Of a stretch of 53,161 nucleotides of DNA, positions 42,921 through 51,762 are shown piece by piece. Source of the DNA: Russula earlei (taxonomy: Eukaryota; Basidiomycota; Agaricomycetes; Russulales; Russulaceae); contig JAGFNK010000366.1 of the NCBI GenBank assembly GCA_025769875.1, forward strand, positions 1 through 53,161, written 5' to 3'. The notes under the pieces were generated by a model. It was not told the DNA's origin, searched no databases, and worked only from the letters and a program-made list of their open reading frames with translations. The position numbers and the translations under genes were made by a program. Positions within the stretch are counted from its first letter, which is position 1. Every line of letters begins with the position of its first letter.

Positions 42921-43382
42921 CTAGTTGGGTTTGCAGTTGATGTAGATAATGTCCTGCTCAGCAGGGCCTTGAGGAGAGGCGATGGTCTGGAGGCGCATGC
43001 ATTTATGCTGCTGGGATGAGCTTGATGCTGATGTGGGAGCGGGATCCACAGCCTCACGCAGCCGGTCGAGATCCTGCTGCACACCTTGGAGTTCCCTCAG
43101 CACACCATTGAACTCCTGGTGGAGAGTGGTGAGCTTTTTGAAAGCTTCATTGCGCTCCTCTCCGAGATGATCAATCTGTTGCTGGAAAGGCTGAGCCTCC
43201 GTGCAGTTACGGGCTTCCCATGCGCAGGCCATTGACTCATCGTCCTTGTGATTGTCAAGATGGAACTGCAAGTGGCAGCACGCATGACATTGTTGGCCAT
43301 GTGTGATGATGCGATGAGTCTGGTTGTAAGTCCAATGTAGGACTGAAGGGGGAGGACGACCAGTCTGTTTGGTTCTGGCCAT
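42921..43382 (-). CDS. Coiled-coil protein with a histone H3-like N-terminus (153 aa)
   Basis: The ATG at 43382-43380 gives MARTKQTGRPPPSVLHWTYN, then QTHRIITHGQQCHACCH, an acidic patch, EARNCTEAQPFQQQIDHLGE and a heptad-rich helix EAFKKLTTLHQEFNGVLREL followed by QGVQQDLDRLREAV (coiled coil). A Ser/Gln-rich linker follows and the C-terminus is DIIYINCKPN. The first seven residues equal those of histone H3 before position 8. Cys pairs at QCHACC could bind metal. Related proteins are encoded at 49990-50580 and, in broken form, at 50820-51430. The open frame extends upstream of the ATG without a stop to 43406, but MARTKQT is the first ATG. I do not recognise a named family and the function is unknown. 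Confidence 0.6.
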   Translation of the reverse strand: MARTKQTGRPPPSVLHWTYNQTHRIITHGQQCHACCHLQFHLDNHKDDESMACAWEARNCTEAQPFQQQIDHLGEERNEAFKKLTTLHQEFNGVLRELQGVQQDLDRLREAVDPAPTSASSSSQQHKCMRLQTIASPQGPAEQDIIYINCKPN

Positions 43383-43740
43383 GTATAAGAGCTGAGTGAA
43401 AGACAAGACAAAAGAAAAAGGGAATTGCGGAATTACGTAGTGCCTGCTCGACTCTCAGCCCATCGGGAATATGCTTATTGAAATGCAGGGGCCTCCTTTT
43501 TAGGAAATAGGTATGATCTGCACGCATGGAGGGAGAGAGGGAAGATGCAAGCAAGCGAATGTGGGAGAGAGAGAGGAGAGTGAGTCCAGGGAAGATCAGA
43601 GTGCCAGCATGAGGAGGTATGTACATTCTTGCAGGGTCAACCAAATACCCCCCACGTTCACATGTGCAACACAACACATATGCACATATATGTAAAACAT
43701 ATATCGATATCAGCAATGAGACGTAAGTTTACAGCATCCT
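43325..43740. repeat. 5' flank of the coiled-coil gene, duplicated at 51375-51760
   Basis: Shared blocks include GAATATGCTTATTGAAATGC, TAGGTATGATCTGCA, and GGGAAGATCARAGTGCCAGC followed by ATGAGGAGGTATGTAC. The conserved upstream region implies that the gene and its promoter were duplicated together. Confidence 0.8.
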
Positions 43741-43806
43741 GCTCATTAAGGTATGAAATGGCAAGCAAATAAATAAATAACACGGGGTTGTGAGGCTGCA
43801 ATTATA

Positions 43807-43993
43807 TGGACCCAGGAGAAGGGGAGAACTGGGAAACATGAGACATCCACTTAGCCACAGCGACAACCACTACATACCACCCCAGCAGACTACCATCCTC
43901 AGAAGCCTGAGCACATTACGTTGCTATTTAGCCAGTGACCGCCTCTGAAACATGATGTACGCACTGTGAGATACAAATTCGGATTCCAAACAA
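43807..43993 (+). mobile_element. 5'-truncated LINE 3' end
   Basis: GGACCCAGGAG, ACATTACGT, GTGACCGCCTCTG and ATACAAATTCGGATT occur in the same order as in the 3' UTR of the LINE at 12829-19697 (19460-19671). Only the last about 190 bp is present and the poly(A) is reduced to an A-rich CCAAACAAAAT. It is an older, severely truncated relative. Confidence 0.78.
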
Positions 43994-44006
43994 AATATGA
44001 ACGATC

Positions 44007-44527
44007 TGTTGAAGCAGATGGGCGCAGGTTATGATAACAGCGATAAGATCCTTAAGATCTATCAAAAGATATTTCAGTATTGTGTAAGACAAGACTAACA
44101 TTCAGTAATACCTATCAAAAGATATCTACAACGTGTGATTAGATGTGAGAGATAAGATAGGAAACAGTAAGTACTCACTTCAGTATTGTGTAACACAAGA
44201 CTGAAGTGATCTATCGAAATATGATGCTCTTAAGTACTCCAGAGTGTCTCTAAGTACACTGCAAGTAGCTACCATCAATAAGAAACAAAGATCATACAAG
44301 GATCAGTCGTTAGTAGCTACTGATTGTCATCAATTAACTTATCATTGTAAGTAATGCAGATCTCAGCATATGAGCTGAGCCGGACCACATGATCCGACAC
44401 ATCATGCGCCTGAGCTAAGCCGGTGATGCCCGGTCTGTGTAACCAATGCGTCAACACGTCTGAGCTGTGATTACATCACAACGTCCCAGGGTAGTGGTAA
44501 CACACCAAATCAATGATAATCTCAACA
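44007..44527 (-). repeat. 3' LTR of the Copia element (521 bp)
   Basis: Near-identical to 48980-49500. Confidence 0.93.
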
Positions 44528-44535
44528 TCCCCCCG
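44528..44535 (-). other. Polypurine tract of the Copia element
   Basis: ATCACGGGGGGAT on the minus strand immediately before the 3' LTR, the position expected for plus-strand priming. Confidence 0.75.
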
Positions 44536-45156
44536 TGATTGAGACAGTTGGTAGATTAGATCAAGAGAGATCTAACCCAGTAACGAAAGGACTGGTGTCA
44601 CGCGTGGGCGTATGGCGTGGTAAGACCATCAGCAGGTGGACATCTTGATGAGGTAGGTATTGCAGCGAAATGCAAGTGATTAAAGAGTGGGTGTGTAACG
44701 GCGTCGCGGCCGTAAGAGCGTTTGCTCAGGGTTCAATGGGGGCCAAGTCCCTGTGACTTGGTTCAAGGGTTCAGTGGGGAGGGGAGCCGGCTCAGAGAGA
44801 GACTGGATCAGAGGTTTAGTGTCTCAAGGCTGAGTCAGATAATGACTCGGTCCGCAGACGGAGTCGATCTTCTGGTTTCACAGAAGAGGAGGGCAATGAG
44901 AGAGAGGCAGAGGAGGAAGAGGAACACAAGGGTTCCTTGAGGTGTGCTTAGGTCAAGCAGAGTATAGGCCAGCACAAGCAAGTTGTGATTGAGAAAGTAT
45001 ACAGGGCAAGGGATGCGACAGGAAATGGGACAAAGCTAAGCTTGGGGCTTTCCCCAGCTTCTACAGGCGCTTAAATACTGTATGTAGCGAGGCTGTACAG
45101 TACTATAAGCAGAACAATAGATAAAGGTAGACCAATAGCAAAAGTAACTTGACAAT

Positions 45157-45243
45157 AGGTGAAACACAATAAGTGAAACACAACAGATGAAACACAATAA
45201 GTGAAACACAATAGATGAAACACAACAGGTGAAACACAATAGG
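45157..45243. repeat. 15-bp tandem repeat, about six copies
   Basis: GTGAAACACAATAA and GATGAAACACAACAG variants alternate from 45157 to 45243 inside the Copia internal region. Confidence 0.85.
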
Positions 45244-45589
45244 GGGTCACTATCAAGGGATGAAACCGTAACCGTGGAGACTAGGATAATGAAGGAGAAC
45301 AATAAGGAGAGGGGTTATGGATGAACCGAAGAAAGGGGTAAATTACAACAGGGTGAGTTGAGAGACTGTGAGTCAAAAGACTCTAAAGGAAATGAGTTGA
45401 AAGACTTCAAATGAATATGCGTATGCAGGCGAGAGACTGCAAAGGAAAGTGTGAATGCGTGTGAACACATGTAAACACACAGTCAAGAGACTGCCAGGAA
45501 AGTGTCCAGTGAAGTGTTGAGATCTGCACATAGGGGAGGCTGCCATTAAAACATTAATATATTGCCTAATCGCCATAGGCGTTGCGTCT

Positions 45590-47920
45590 CCAGAGTGCTT
45601 GATCAACTGGACTTCCACGTCGGAATGGAGTGGAATGTGGAAGTGGAACGGAAGTCCGCCATCCCGAGGTAAGACCTCCAAGATTACAGAAGCGGAGTGG
45701 AGTGGAATCCGCCATCCTGAAGAGATCTGAGATGTACCTTGAATGATCGATGTCTGTGTTAGCTGAGCAATCGTGTGTAACGCGGATCCTGAGATATGAC
45801 ACAATCTTGCCTAGATCTGTCAACTTGTAGCGTATAGACAAGGATGTATATGTGCCCATAGATGTGAGTGTTGAGACCGCAAGGGTCGCCTAAGATAATG
45901 ATGTCATCAGCAGAGAGGATGTGAACTGATAAGGAAATGGCAATGGATCCCCCCGCGTTTTTGGCGATGACATATGTCCGCATGAGCATGTGTGAGCGTG
46001 AAGCTGAGATAAGTGCCCACAAGGGAATGCATGCATGTGAAACTGATGCCCGCATGAGAATGCGTGCGCATGAACATGAAGCCCACATGAGAATGCATGC
46101 GTATGACTTGTGAAGCCCGCATGAGAATGCGTGCGTGCTAAGTCGATGCCCGCATGAGAATGCATGCATGTAAATGCAAGTCACTAAGGACTCCATGAGA
46201 ATGTAAGTCCCATGTATGATAGGCCTGTGTAAGACCAAAGAAGAGCTTTCTTGTCTGTCCAGTGTGATGAAGCCTTGTGGTTGCTCCAATAAAACTAAAT
46301 CTTGTCACCCAGTGAGCCAAATAGGAACGCCGACAAGACGTCCATTGATTTCCCAATGTGTTCGCATGGCCAACGCTGAACAAGAGCCACTAAGACTCGG
46401 ACCTGGCTACTGGTGAGAAGGTTTCATCAATGTCAATGCCTTGTAAATTGGGTGAACCCCTGTGCAATTGAAACATGCGCGAAATCTCCAAGATTTGTGT
46501 GCTGCACACCCATTCCGATAAGATCTATAAGATCAATTGATCCCAGGTACCAATTTTCGCAAGCGCGCCAATCAATATTTGACATGCGACTTGCCACTCA
46601 TCGGCAGATTCCGATATAAGTGCCTTCCCGATATGTAGCCTAGTGATCGCTTCCGCGTGGCTGAGCTGTATGTGATAAGTGCCCTCTCGGATCTCTGTGT
46701 GCAGTCCCTCCAAGATATTTGGAATGCGGACGTGAATAAGACTGAGTTGAGAGTGGACACAGTGGACCAATGAATTGTCCCAATAATGCTAAGTGAGGAT
46801 GGCATAAACGGTGTGGCGGAGTGTGTGGAACTGGCTGTATAGGTGGGGTAAGGTCGAGTGAGTGTGGTGTGAGGGAATCTAATGGGGTTTCCAGAGGCAT
46901 GGAACGAAGTGCCAACGATCCGGTTTATGTGAAAGTAAGGCAGAGAATGTCACCGGTCCTGTAGAGACCAAGAGTTGTGCAGGCAGAGCAGTGTCTGTAA
47001 CATGTCCCCTGGCTATGCAGTATGCGCTTGTCATGCGATAAGATTACGATGGTCAGGCATGTAGACATACGCCCTACATCTAAAGAAGGCAGAATTGTGA
47101 GACGACCGGAGTCAGTCCATCCGTTCACAGTGTATGAAGTGTGTGTGCACAGAGAATGCATGATGGAGTCCGATCATTAGTATGGACAGCAGCGTTAGTA
47201 TTATGCTCCAGAACCCGAGGCTAAGACCAGCGCCGTGCAACTTTGAGTGTGTGTTGTCTTCAAGGGTCCGATGAATCTAGCATTGTTAATCTATGTTTGA
47301 TCCCTCCATGAACTGATAAGTATGTGAGCGCGCATTGCCTCAATAACTAGCGCCTCAAATTGATCTCACGTGCAGCAGATCGGCTAAGGTGCTGTAGATA
47401 ATCTGTAGCCGAGGATCTGATCGCTAAGGGGAAGCCCAGAAAAGAAGCATTCAGTTGCCAAGTGTATACTCCGGACAGAATAACTGATCACGATCTGTAA
47501 AGCCAAGCGAGATCCGAGTACTGGAATCACTGTGATAGATTAATGCGTGGTGGAAACATATGTCCCATGCGCTGATGCTGGATGTGGAATGATAGGACAC
47601 TTCTTTGTGCATGTAGAGCTGGAGTTATGAAGTTAATACACAATAGATTGTTCTCCAGCCAGCTGTGCACGATCTTCCGATCTTTGATGTGTAAATTTGA
47701 ACACCCCTCTTGAGTGTAAGTGATGCATCCCCTGTTCCGAAGTAGTGTGCGCACTGTGTAGTTGCATGCATCGGCCTTCAGTACATGTAGAATGTCTATG
47801 AGGGTTAATAAGGATATCTCCAAGGCCTTCCAGCCAGCAGGACAGATGCAGATCCAGGCCCAATCTGTCTGATGACTGTATAACCTCCCAGAGTAATAGA
47901 TCTGGAGGCCGGAGCGCAAA
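45590..47920 (-). pseudogene. Copia gag-pol remnants
   Basis: Recognisable blocks occur in the Copia order on the minus strand. The GAG-pre-integrase-like segment LLCINFITPALHAQRSVLSF then HIQHQRMGHM is at about 47650-47550. The start of RT is WQVACQILIGALAKIGTWDQ (about 46605-46540); EQPQGFITLDRQES (about 46290-46245) corresponds to the conserved Y-M-x-Q-P-x-G-F/Y motif; YKLTDLGKIVSYLRIRVTHD (about 45830-45770) is the end of RT, followed by HSRYISDLFRMADSTPL. The segments are in several frames with many stops, and the YxDD catalytic box is not found between them. Sequence from 47920 to 48979 should hold gag but I recognise nothing in it. Confidence 0.75.
46012..46190. repeat. 33-35-bp tandem repeat, five copies
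   Basis: Units start GCCCGCATGAGAATGCGTGC or GCCCACATGAGAATGCATGC, each followed by a variable 12-15 bp. It sits between the RT blocks of the Copia relic and replaces the expected catalytic part. Confidence 0.85.
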
Positions 47921-48979
47921 TAATGAAGTCGGGGGTCTGGAATGGACTAATATGATGAGGAGCTCTGTAGTCGATCAAGATCTAGCTGCCGCATAAAGGG
48001 AAACCCAGAATCTCATATTCATCGGACATCCGATACCTTGGTGATAGGAGCAGTATTGCCCACTATGTACGCACTGACGTCCCTGTCAGTGCCTGTCACT
48101 TTTGTATTCGTCGCCTTCTCCTTCCAGTAGTCCAGACTGCGTGCCCAAGTTGATTGCAATAACAGCATTATATTTCGGACATAGCATTGTGTGTCTTTAC
48201 CAGAATGTATTTTGTGAGGTGGAGAGGCTGGCCTGACAACCATCTTCATTACTGATCCATACCTGGATCGTGTGTAGAAAGAATAGAGATGAAATGGAGA
48301 TTCGATATGAATAAATGGTTATATTGGAGAGTGATCCATGCATCGTTTGATGTTTGCAATCACAGGAACGTCTGATGTGTGTCGTCTAATGTCTAGGAAT
48401 GTGTGTGTAAGGGATGCCCATGTGTAGAATGCTTGACATTGATCTGATGCTGCCGTATGCACGTTTGAGTTCCTCCCACTTGAGCTTGCAAGTATACAAT
48501 TTGATGTCATTTTTGTTACTGCCAATGTGACCTTCTGAATGTATATTTCAAGAGCGCATGCGTCTAAAAGTGTTCTCCCTCAGCATCCTAAGAAGTATTG
48601 CTGGAGGGGCTATCATCTGTAACTGTAATGCGATGTGCGATAATTATTCAGGATGTGGGGTAATGGCCAGTAAGCGAGATGACCAAGCAAGTGATTGAGA
48701 TCAAGGAGGGAATGTAAACATTAGGCGAGGGTGCCGTGAGTAAACTTTAGGTAATTGCGAATTGCCAACCCAGGCTAATGGAGCAGTTGTTGCCAGATTA
48801 TTGAAGATCAAATCAGTACCCCTGAGGCATGATAGATAACGCGCACGTCAATCCTTCGGCTCCAGGGACCGAGGGAGTAGGGTGTCATCTGACAACAGAG
48901 GCTTGTGAAGAGGGAAAAATGATAAGCTTGTGTGTGAATCTTTGACTTTGAACTTTAGATACGGTCAGGGCCCATAACC

Positions 48980-49500
48980 TGTTGAAGCAGATGGGTGCAG
49001 GTTATGATAACAGCCATAAGATCCTTAAGATCTATCAAAAGATATTTCAGTATTGTGTAAGACAAGACTATAATTCAGTAATACCTATCAAAAGATATCT
49101 ACAACGTGTGATTAGATGCAAGAGATAAGATAGGGAACAGTAAGTACTCACTTCAGTATTGTGTAACACAAGACTGAAGTGATCTATTGAAATACGATGC
49201 TCTTAAGTACTCCAGAGCGTCTCTAACTACACTGCAAGTAGCTACCATCAATAAGAAACAAAGATCATACAAGGATCAGTCGTTAGTAGCTACCAATTGT
49301 CATCAATTAACTTATCATTGTAAGTAATGCAGATCTCAGCATATGAGCTGAGCCGGACCGCATGATCCGACACGTCATGCACCTGAGCTAAGCTTGTGAT
49401 GCCCGGTCCATGTAACTGACGCGTCAATGCATCTGAGCTGTGATTACATCACAACATCCCAGGGTAGTGGTAACACACCAAATCAATGATAATCTCAACA
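48980..49500 (-). repeat. 5' LTR of the Copia element (521 bp)
   Basis: Near-identical to 44007-44527. Confidence 0.93.
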
Positions 49501-49949
49501 CAATCACTGACTTGTGGTGGAACAAAGGGGAGACCTGATTCGTGAGCGCAAGTTAAGTATCTGTCCACTACATGGCCTGTGCAAACCAGAGAACCATGGG
49601 CCATAAGTGCCCTATCACCATGCGGTGATAATTGCCCCGATGATGGAGATATGTGCTTTCTTGCAAAATTCTCCTGGCAAAATGCTGGATCTGGCATGCT
49701 CATGTATGTAAAGTGTTTTGTGAATCTGGTCAGGAAGGCTTGTCATTCGGCCAGCCCTGAGGCAGATCTATGATCCCAGTGACATCGTATGCTTTTGCCG
49801 GCCATAGTGCCAAGTGCAAGGAGTTCATATCAATGGCATGTATTGAGTTTGAAGCGTCATATCATAGTAAATCTACAAGGACTGTATCAACCATGGAACG
49901 TATTGACATTGTCATGAACAACCTGTTATGGTACATGCTATATCATTTA
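49501..49949. repeat. Dispersed repeat downstream of Copia
   Basis: GTTAAGTATCTGTCCACTAC (49553), CCATGGGCCATAAGTGCCCT and GATGATGGAGATATGTGC match the copies near 36709 and 42463. No gene supported. Confidence 0.55.
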
Positions 49950-49989
49950 TCAATCCTGTGAAGTCCTGGAGTCAGAGCAGCGATGAGTC

Positions 49990-50580
49990 ATAGCAATAGG
50001 TGGGAGTGGAGGGGGGACATACAGTACATCCTGCTCAGATTCGCAGTCAATGGCAATGACATCCTGCTCTGCGTGACATAGTGGGGTTAAGGAGTCTTGA
50101 TGAGCGATGGTCATGAGGTGCAGGCGTTTATGCTGTCCGGATGAGCATGATGGGGAGGTGGGAGTGCAGCCCACAGTCTTGCATGGCTGATTGATGGCAT
50201 GATCCACAAGGGCGTGCTGTAGTTCGTTGCGCACATCAAGGCTCTCCTTCAGCTTTGTTCGCGCATTTCTGAGTTCCTGACGCAGCAGCATGAGCTCTTT
50301 GAGGAAGTCATCCCACTCCTGTTTGAGACGATCAATCCTTCCCTGGAAAGGACGAGAAGCGGCATGGTCACAGGCTTGATATGCAGAGTCTAGCGACTTT
50401 TCTTCTTCAGACTTTTCTTCATCATCCATTGTAGCTGTGAGGTGATGCTCCTGCCACCTCCGGCAAGGAATGCAGTGGGACAGATGTGTGATGATGTGCA
50501 GCCTTTCGTTGTATCTCCAAGTCCAAGTCAAAGGCTTATGATGATAAGTCTTTTGGCCGCTTCTGCCAAACAGGGACCAT
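49990..50580 (-). pseudogene. Second coiled-coil family member
   Basis: The open frame from about 50636 to 49950 contains TWTWRYNERLHIITHLSHCI, PCRRWQEHHL, an acidic stretch DDEEKSEEEKSLDSAYQACD and a long heptad helix QGRIDRLKQEWDDFLKELML with LRQELRNARTKLKE. The C-terminal motif EQDVIAIDCESEQDV parallels EQDIIYINCKPN of the 42921-43382 protein. The order of motifs matches that protein, but the N-terminus (upstream of TWTWRYN) is not H3-like. It could be a functional diverged paralogue; with no ATG clearly placed, I keep the pseudogene label. Confidence 0.5.
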
Positions 50581-50882
50581 GACATGGACATAAAACCACT
50601 GCATCTGTGAACAAGAATTTCTTTGGCTTCAGACATGTCTGAGAAGGGACCTCAAAATGGAGAGCTGCAAGGAGATGTGAACAAAAAATGGTGGGGGCAG
50701 GATTTATGTATTGAGCTCCCACCCACTCATATGTTCCTGCCATGCTTTCTAAGTTATGCACTTGAGCTGAATAGATTTGAGTGAGCTGAGCCACTGATTG
50801 GCTCGTGGCTAAGTGGGCTAGTTAGCCATGGAATTCCCAATTGCAGCACGAACCACATCGCCAGCAATGTGTGATGATGTGT

Positions 50883-50887
50883 AGTGT
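50883..50887 (+). repeat. Target duplication AGTGT (left)
   Basis: AGTGT repeated at 51367-51371. Confidence 0.88.
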
Positions 50888-51366
50888 TGTTGAAAATGCG
50901 CAGTGTGTGCGATTAGATAGCAGCAGATGATAAGATCGCAGGCAGATCTATCAGACAATAGTTCAGTTTAGTTGATACAAAACTGATATAAATAATGTAG
51001 CTATCAGACAATAGCTACAACGCGTTATCAGTACAGAGCGATAAGATATCATAGACTAAGTACTCACTTCAGCTTAGTTGATACAAGACTGAAGTGATCT
51101 ATGTGCTTTGTGGCGTTCTTAAGTACCTCAGACTGCCACTAAGTGCAGTGCAGCTAACTACCATTATGGATCACTAAGTATGTCCGAGGATCAGTGGTAA
51201 CTAGCTACCGATTGTCCAAAATCATCTAATCAATGTCTCTAACGCGTGCTGCAGCATATGAGCTGAAGCCGGTAATGCCTGGTCCGGGTGATCCGACGCA
51301 TCAACACATCAGAGTTTTGATTGCATCACAATGCACCTGGGGCTCAGGCCAGTGCTGATCTCAACA
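50888..51366 (-). mobile_element. Solo LTR, 479 bp, related to the Copia LTRs
   Basis: It begins TGTTGAAAATG and ends GATCTCAACA with AGTGT duplications. Inner blocks (GATAAGATC, TTCAGTNTAGTTGATACAA against TTCAGTATTGTGTAACACAA, CATATGAGCTGA, CCGGTAATGCCTGGTCC) follow the order of the 521-bp LTRs, so it is a diverged subfamily. Confidence 0.88.
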
Positions 51367-51762
51367 AGTGTCTCATTGTTAAGTCCAATGTGGGACTGGC
51401 CTCAGAGGACAAGTGGTTCTGTTTAGTTCTGGTCCAAGTGAAAGATAAGACAACAAAAAAGGGAATGTGGAATTTACATACTGCCTGCATGTGCCTCGCA
51501 TGAGAATATGCTTATTGAAATGCAGTGGCTTCCTTTTCCGGAAATAGGTATGATCTGCATGCATGGAGAGAGAGGGAAGAGGAAGGGAAGATGTGAATGA
51601 GTGACTGTGGGGGAGAGAGAAGAGAGTGAATCCAGGGAAGATCAAAGTGCCAGCATGAGGAGGTATGTACGTTCTTGTGGGGTCAACCAATCCCCCACCC
51701 CTCACACATATGTACGCAACACATATGTGCATACAGATATTGATATTGGCAATGAGACAAAG

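Larger units (their letters stand above)
44007..49500 (-). mobile_element. Copia-type LTR retrotransposon, 5494 bp, degenerate
   Basis: Two 521-bp direct repeats (44007-44527, 48980-49500) start TGTTGAAGCAG and end ATCTCAACA on the plus strand. Flanks are CGATC and CAATC (one transition apart). Coding remnants run on the minus strand, so 48980-49500 is the 5' LTR. A purine tract (GGGGGGAT on the minus strand, 44528-44535) abuts the 3' LTR, and GGTTATGGGCC, a plausible primer-binding site, starts right after the 5' LTR at 48979. LTRs differ by a few percent by eye. Confidence 0.9.
50820..51430 (-). pseudogene. Third coiled-coil family copy, split by a solo LTR and truncated
   Basis: Upstream of the LTR the minus strand reads RTKQNHLSSEASPTLDLT at the position of ARTKQT...VLHWTYN in the intact gene, with the ATG lost. 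Beyond the LTR, ATCATCACACATTGCTGGCG and TTCGTGCTGCAATTGGGA match the next part (IITHGQQCHACCHLQF). Similarity ends near 50830. Confidence 0.65.

Noticed and set aside
45036..45302. Cysteine-rich open frame on the minus strand as a secreted peptide
   Set aside because: It is the translation of the 15-bp tandem repeat (CCVSSIVFHLL type) and has no supporting gene structure.
44007..51366. The LTR at 50888 as part of the Copia element
   Set aside because: It has its own AGTGT duplication, is 479 rather than 521 bp, and is more diverged; it is an independent solo LTR.
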